NCBI GenBank assembly: GCA_964483175.1 | Contig: CAZAAT010000019.1 | Span: 1-34,101 of the forward strand | Direction: 5' to 3' | Origin: JAAYHC01 sp964483175 | Lineage (GTDB): Bacteria; Bacillota; UBA5301 | Length of the DNA stretch: 34,101 nucleotides | In this document: positions 31,131 through 34,101 of the stretch, one piece after another | How positions within the stretch are numbered: the stretch's first letter is position 1 | Layout of the letters: the number at the start of each line of letters is the position of its first letter | Notes under the pieces: generated by a model | Database searches by the model: none | Told to the model about the DNA's origin: nothing | Seen by the model: only the letters and a program-made list of their open reading frames with translations | Program-made: the position numbers and the translations under genes

Positions 31131-32093
31131 ATGAAACAGAGCGACTTGCAGCTTGCTACTTTTGCCGGAGGATGTTTCTGGTGCATGGTTGCCCCTTTTA
31201 AGCAATTGACCGGGGTCGTTAAAGTTGTATCCGGTTATACCGGGGGGAAAACCAAAGACCCTTCATACGAAGAGGTCTGTTCCGGCAAGACCGGTCACTA
31301 CGAAGCGGTACAGATCACTTATGACCCGCACGTAATCTCCTACCAAGAGCTGCTCGAGGTCTTCTGGCGCCAAATTGATCCCACTGATAGCGGTGGCCAA
31401 TTCCATGATCGCGGCAGCAGCTATAAAACTGCTATCTTTTATCACCATGATGAGCAGCGCATAATTGCCGAAAACTCGAAAGAAGAACTACGAGCAAGCG
31501 GCAGATTTTCCAAGCCGATTGCCACAGCTATTCTCCCAGCCACCGATTTTTACCCGGCCGAGGACTATCATCAGAATTACCATCTAAAACAACCTCTCCA
31601 TTACCAGATGTATCGTCAGGGCTCAGGCCGGGACGCCTTCATCAAACAGCACTGGCCGCATAATCAAGCCGACCCGCAAGATCTCAGGTCCAGGTTGACC
31701 AAACTTCAATATGAAGTAACCCAAAACGGAGGGACGGAGCCGCCCTTCGCCAACGAATATTGGGATAATAACAGAGAAGGACTTTATGTCGACATCGTGT
31801 CCGGAGAACCATTGTTCAGTTCTAAAGATAAGTTTGACTCCGGCTGTGGTTGGCCGAGCTTCACCAAACCACTGTCTGTAGAAAGCATCATCGAACTTCC
31901 TGATACCAGCTACAACATGGTCCGTACCGAAGTTCGGAGTAAAAAGGCTGATTCGCATTTGGGTCATGTCTTTGACGATGGTCCTGGCCCGAATGGCCTG
32001 CGCTACTGCATCAACTCTGCCGCGCTGCGCTTTATCCCCAAGGAAGACTTGGTTAAAGAGGGTTATGGAGACTATCTTAAACTCTTTGAATGA
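31131..32093 (+). CDS. msrAB: Bifunctional methionine sulfoxide reductase MsrA-MsrB
   Basis: A 320-residue fusion of two repair enzymes. MsrA is residues 1 to about 170, with the catalytic AGGCFWCMVAPF (Cys15) and the DFYPAEDYHQNYH block. MsrB follows, with EGLYVDIVSGEPLFSS, SGCGWPSFTKPL and the catalytic Cys in GLRYCINSAALRF. The MsrB zinc CxxC pairs are missing (SGEPLF instead of a CxxC), so it is the zinc-free form. Together they reduce both S and R forms of oxidised methionine. ATG 31131 has a GAGGTG site; the earlier in-frame codon at 31122 is less likely. It converges with the idi gene, overlapping by 17 bases. Confidence 0.95.
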   Translation: MKQSDLQLATFAGGCFWCMVAPFKQLTGVVKVVSGYTGGKTKDPSYEEVCSGKTGHYEAVQITYDPHVISYQELLEVFWRQIDPTDSGGQFHDRGSSYKTAIFYHHDEQRIIAENSKEELRASGRFSKPIATAILPATDFYPAEDYHQNYHLKQPLHYQMYRQGSGRDAFIKQHWPHNQADPQDLRSRLTKLQYEVTQNGGTEPPFANEYWDNNREGLYVDIVSGEPLFSSKDKFDSGCGWPSFTKPLSVESIIELPDTSYNMVRTEVRSKKADSHLGHVFDDGPGPNGLRYCINSAALRFIPKEDLVKEGYGDYLKLFE

Positions 32094-32595
32094 TTCTATC
32101 CGCGTAATGTTGCATTAGATGGCGAAACCAATACGTATATTGCTGGGGGTTCGCCTGAATGCCGACCTGAACTTCCTCCAGATTTACCCACCGGATATCT
32201 TCGATTTCATCCTTGTTCGGGTGTACTGGCCCGTCGTAGCGTCCAATAAAGACATGGTCATGTTCATTTTCAACCAGACCGTTATCTAATTCCGCGCGGT
32301 AAGAAAAACTGAACACTTCCTCGAGCTCACAATCAAACCCCAGCTCTTCTTGGAGCCTGCGATGAGCAGCCTCTTTTAGACCCTCACCGTGGTTCGGATG
32401 ACTACAACAACTGTTGGTCCACAACCCTCCGGAATGGTACTTGGCACCATTGCGTTTCTGCAAGAGAAGTTGTTTCTGGTCATTGAAGATCAAAATGGAA
32501 AATGCTCGGTGCAGAAGGCCTCTCCGGTGCGCTTCGAGCTTCTCAATAGGAGCAATTTCACGATTGTTTTCGTCAACTTGAATGATATATTCCAT
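32077..32595 (-). CDS. idi: Isopentenyl-diphosphate isomerase, type I (Nudix)
   Basis: A 172-residue type I IPP isomerase of the Nudix fold. The catalytic Cys is in LWTNSCCSHPNHGE (Cys followed by SHP), the metal-ligand His in LLHRAFSILIFN, the Nudix box region HRRLQEELGF and the Glu/His pair in VENEHDHVFIGRY. It interconverts IPP and DMAPP for isoprenoid synthesis. Many Bacillota instead use the unrelated type II enzyme (Fni), so a type I gene is noteworthy. ATG 32595 fits the family start; the longer frame to 32667 overlaps the MATE gene. A weak AAGGG lies 13 bases before it. The gene follows the MATE gene by 16 bases on the same strand. Confidence 0.9.
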   Translation of the reverse strand: MEYIIQVDENNREIAPIEKLEAHRRGLLHRAFSILIFNDQKQLLLQKRNGAKYHSGGLWTNSCCSHPNHGEGLKEAAHRRLQEELGFDCELEEVFSFSYRAELDNGLVENEHDHVFIGRYDGPVHPNKDEIEDIRWVNLEEVQVGIQANPQQYTYWFRHLMQHYADRIIQRV

Positions 32596-32611
32596 ACTGA
32601 GTATTTTACCC

Positions 32612-33961
32612 TTAAACCGTAATAGTTTTCCACCGCCCGCTCCGAAAACGCAGACCAACGGCAACACCTAATGAAAAGATATAAATCAAAGCCCCTCCCC
32701 AAGCCCCCGGCAAGCCTAAATTGAACGTAAAAGCCAGTAAATAAACGACCGGAACAAATATCCCCCATGCCCCTAGCAAAGTCAACAACATCGCAAAACG
32801 GGTATCACCAGCACCATTAAGGGCACCACGAAAAACGATATTCATGGCATCAAAAACTTGATATACAGCGATTAATCGCATGGGCAAGACCGCTATAGTA
32901 ACTAATTGCGGGTCGGGGGTAAAAAAACCGGCCAGTTGCCGGGGAAATAACCAAAACAATAACCCCATTAAACCCATAAATCCGACTCCAAGTTTAACTC
33001 CTTGGTACCCCACTTTTTCCGCTAGGTCCGGTTCTCTCGCTCCTAGAAATCGCCCAACCAAAGAACCGGTGGCTCCACCTAAGGCGAATCCTGGCATGAA
33101 GGCCACCGAACTTACCTGATTAACTATCTGGCTAACTGCGAGCTCAGCCGTACCAAGTCTGGATACTAATCCCATAAAAGTCGCGAAGGCGCCGACATCG
33201 ACCGCATCTGCCAAACCGATTGGCAGACCAACCTTGATCATACTACGGGTCTTCTCCAAACTAGGCCAGGACCAACCTCTCAGATGATACTGCTGTGCAT
33301 ACTTCTTAAACACAATCAACGCCGCTAAAATCATCTGCCCCGCAAAGGCAATATTTGTCGCCCACGCTGCGCCAGCTATGCCCATAGCCGGAAAACCTAG
33401 CTTCCCAAAGATCAGTAGATAGTTCAAGATCACATTGGCGACTACCGAAACCCAAGATAAGACCGCTGGTAGTCTAGTATTCCCGATACCGATTAAGAAC
33501 CCGATTAGGGCAGTCGAAACCAAACTCAACGGCAAGCCGACAATGCGAATATTAAGGTACAGCATTGCTTGTTCAACTACTTGCTGCTCTGGTTTCATGA
33601 GCTGAAAAAAGGTATCAAATAGCGGGTTCAACAGCAATCCAAGAGGTGAGAGCACAAGGGCAAAGCCGATAAAGTGGAGTAAATGTCTGCCGGCTACAGC
33701 AAATTCTCCCGCCCCATAAGCCCGTGATACGAAGGTGGTAACCCCACTAATGGTGCTGCGGAAGATCAGACTCAAAGTAAGAAAGAGCATATTGGCCAAG
33801 CCAACCGCACCCAAGGCAGCAGCACTAACCCGGCCCAAAAAAAGGGTATCGACCACACCCATTAAGGTATAGGCCAGGTTGGATACTACTAATGGTGCAG
33901 CTAAGTAAGCCAGATCTTTGGTTAAATTCCGCTGGGATAAATCAGTAGTTAAATTATACAT
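32612..33961 (-). CDS. MATE-family multidrug/toxin efflux transporter
   Basis: A 449-residue MATE (NorM/DinF-like) antiporter with about twelve helices in two similar halves: the first near PLVVSNLAYTLMGVVDTLFL, the second near GLPIGLADAVDVGAFATFMG. The segment QIVNQVSSVAFMPGFALGGA and AVYQVFDAMNIVFRGALNGA are typical of family members. It exports cationic drugs or metabolites using Na+ or H+. ATG 33961 has no clear ribosome site. Upstream is a nearly palindromic sequence that could be an operator. The idi gene follows closely and may be co-transcribed. The exported compound is unknown. Confidence 0.92.
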   Translation of the reverse strand: MYNLTTDLSQRNLTKDLAYLAAPLVVSNLAYTLMGVVDTLFLGRVSAAALGAVGLANMLFLTLSLIFRSTISGVTTFVSRAYGAGEFAVAGRHLLHFIGFALVLSPLGLLLNPLFDTFFQLMKPEQQVVEQAMLYLNIRIVGLPLSLVSTALIGFLIGIGNTRLPAVLSWVSVVANVILNYLLIFGKLGFPAMGIAGAAWATNIAFAGQMILAALIVFKKYAQQYHLRGWSWPSLEKTRSMIKVGLPIGLADAVDVGAFATFMGLVSRLGTAELAVSQIVNQVSSVAFMPGFALGGATGSLVGRFLGAREPDLAEKVGYQGVKLGVGFMGLMGLLFWLFPRQLAGFFTPDPQLVTIAVLPMRLIAVYQVFDAMNIVFRGALNGAGDTRFAMLLTLLGAWGIFVPVVYLLAFTFNLGLPGAWGGALIYIFSLGVAVGLRFRSGRWKTITV

Positions 33962-33980
33962 TCGTAATATTATTACCGAA
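33961..33980. promoter_or_regulatory. Near-palindrome over the MATE start codon
   Basis: TTCGTAATATTATTACCGAA reads almost the same on both strands, differing by a single inserted base in one arm. It overlaps the MATE start codon and could bind a repressor or form a hairpin that hides the start. AT-rich repeats of this size can arise by chance. Confidence 0.3.
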
Positions 33981-34002
33981 TTTCAGCTAAAAAGCAAGCA
34001 AA

Positions 34003-34030
34003 AAAGGAACCCCATTTAAGGGATTCCTTT
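34003..34030 (-). terminator. Intrinsic terminator for a minus-strand gene to the right
   Basis: On the minus strand, AAAGGAA and TTCCTTT arms plus a CCC/GGG pair close a stem around a six-base loop, followed by six T's (reading right to left). It directly follows the minus-strand ORF that ends at 34046. Confidence 0.65.
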
Positions 34031-34045
34031 GTTTCCTGCCACTAC

Positions 34046-34101
34046 TTAATAGTGCGTCGTAGCTGACAATGGGGTCTCATTCATCGGAGTGCCAAATACC
34101 G
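34046..34101 (-). CDS. C-terminal fragment of an unidentified gene
   Basis: The last 18 codons of a minus-strand frame ending TAA at 34048-34046, reading VFGTPMNETPLSATTHY at its end. The only support is the position directly before a minus-strand terminator. No family can be recognised from so few residues, and the other frames of this segment also close, so this is tentative. Confidence 0.4.
   Translation of the reverse strand, partial: VFGTPMNETPLSATTHY

Overview
The window looks like chromosome of an anaerobic, endospore-forming Bacillota bacterium (clostridial / Peptococcales-like) with c-type cytochromes. The support is: a CotF-type spore coat protein and a YtaF-type sporulation membrane protein; strong GGAGG ribosome-binding sites; FMN and SAM-I riboswitches; a hybrid-cluster protein; a tungsten/molybdenum aldehyde:ferredoxin oxidoreductase homologue; and two multiheme cytochromes c. 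No tRNA, rRNA, transposase, phage gene or CRISPR array was seen, and gene density is high throughout. The genus cannot be named from the sequence.

Layout. 1-2489: hcp (cut by the left edge) diverges from an aldehyde ferredoxin oxidoreductase gene that carries an in-frame TAG. 2546-5498: ytaF converges on a minus-strand operon of small membrane proteins (DUF486, YczE, EamA) plus YbjQ; the DUF486 gene also has an in-frame TAG. 5499-13320: an RlmL-type rRNA methyltransferase, a small membrane protein, a GGDEF/HD-GYP c-di-GMP enzyme, a two-gene ChrA chromate-type transporter, a DUF438-hemerythrin-PAS sensor, an unlisted 39-residue ORF, an RsmF/NSUN m5C methyltransferase and another methyltransferase. 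13429-17944: a serine beta-lactamase-like protein, then an FMN riboswitch with terminator controlling a three-gene ABC importer (probably riboflavin), then a TrhA/hemolysin III protein. 18059-22052: spore coat protein, macro-domain protein, an arsR-permease-thioredoxin-arsC arsenic operon and a SYLF/YSC84 protein that appears to start at ATT. 22315-25479: a lipoprotein, then a SAM-I riboswitch controlling DUF39, NIL-ferredoxin and UPF0280 genes, the three proteins linked to the anaerobic homocysteine route. 25486-30998: a five-heme cytochrome, a PAS histidine kinase, a PAS-GGDEF protein, a HAD protein and a nine-heme cytochrome. 31131-34101: MsrA-MsrB fusion, type I IPP isomerase, a MATE transporter and the tail of another gene.

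Two riboswitch-controlled modules have the clearest functional logic. FMN limitation should switch on flavin import, and SAM limitation should switch on reductive sulfur insertion making homocysteine. The cytochromes, c-di-GMP enzymes and redox sensors suggest control of extracytoplasmic electron transfer, but substrates cannot be read from sequence.

The most unusual sequence-level signal is a cluster of irregular start and stop codons. Two genes have TAG inside otherwise intact reading frames. One gene (YSC84) can only be read with its signal peptide if it starts at ATT, and a second (the downstream ChrA half) is best explained the same way. TAG also ends 13 of the 39 genes whose stop I read, so a general reassignment of TAG is not supported.
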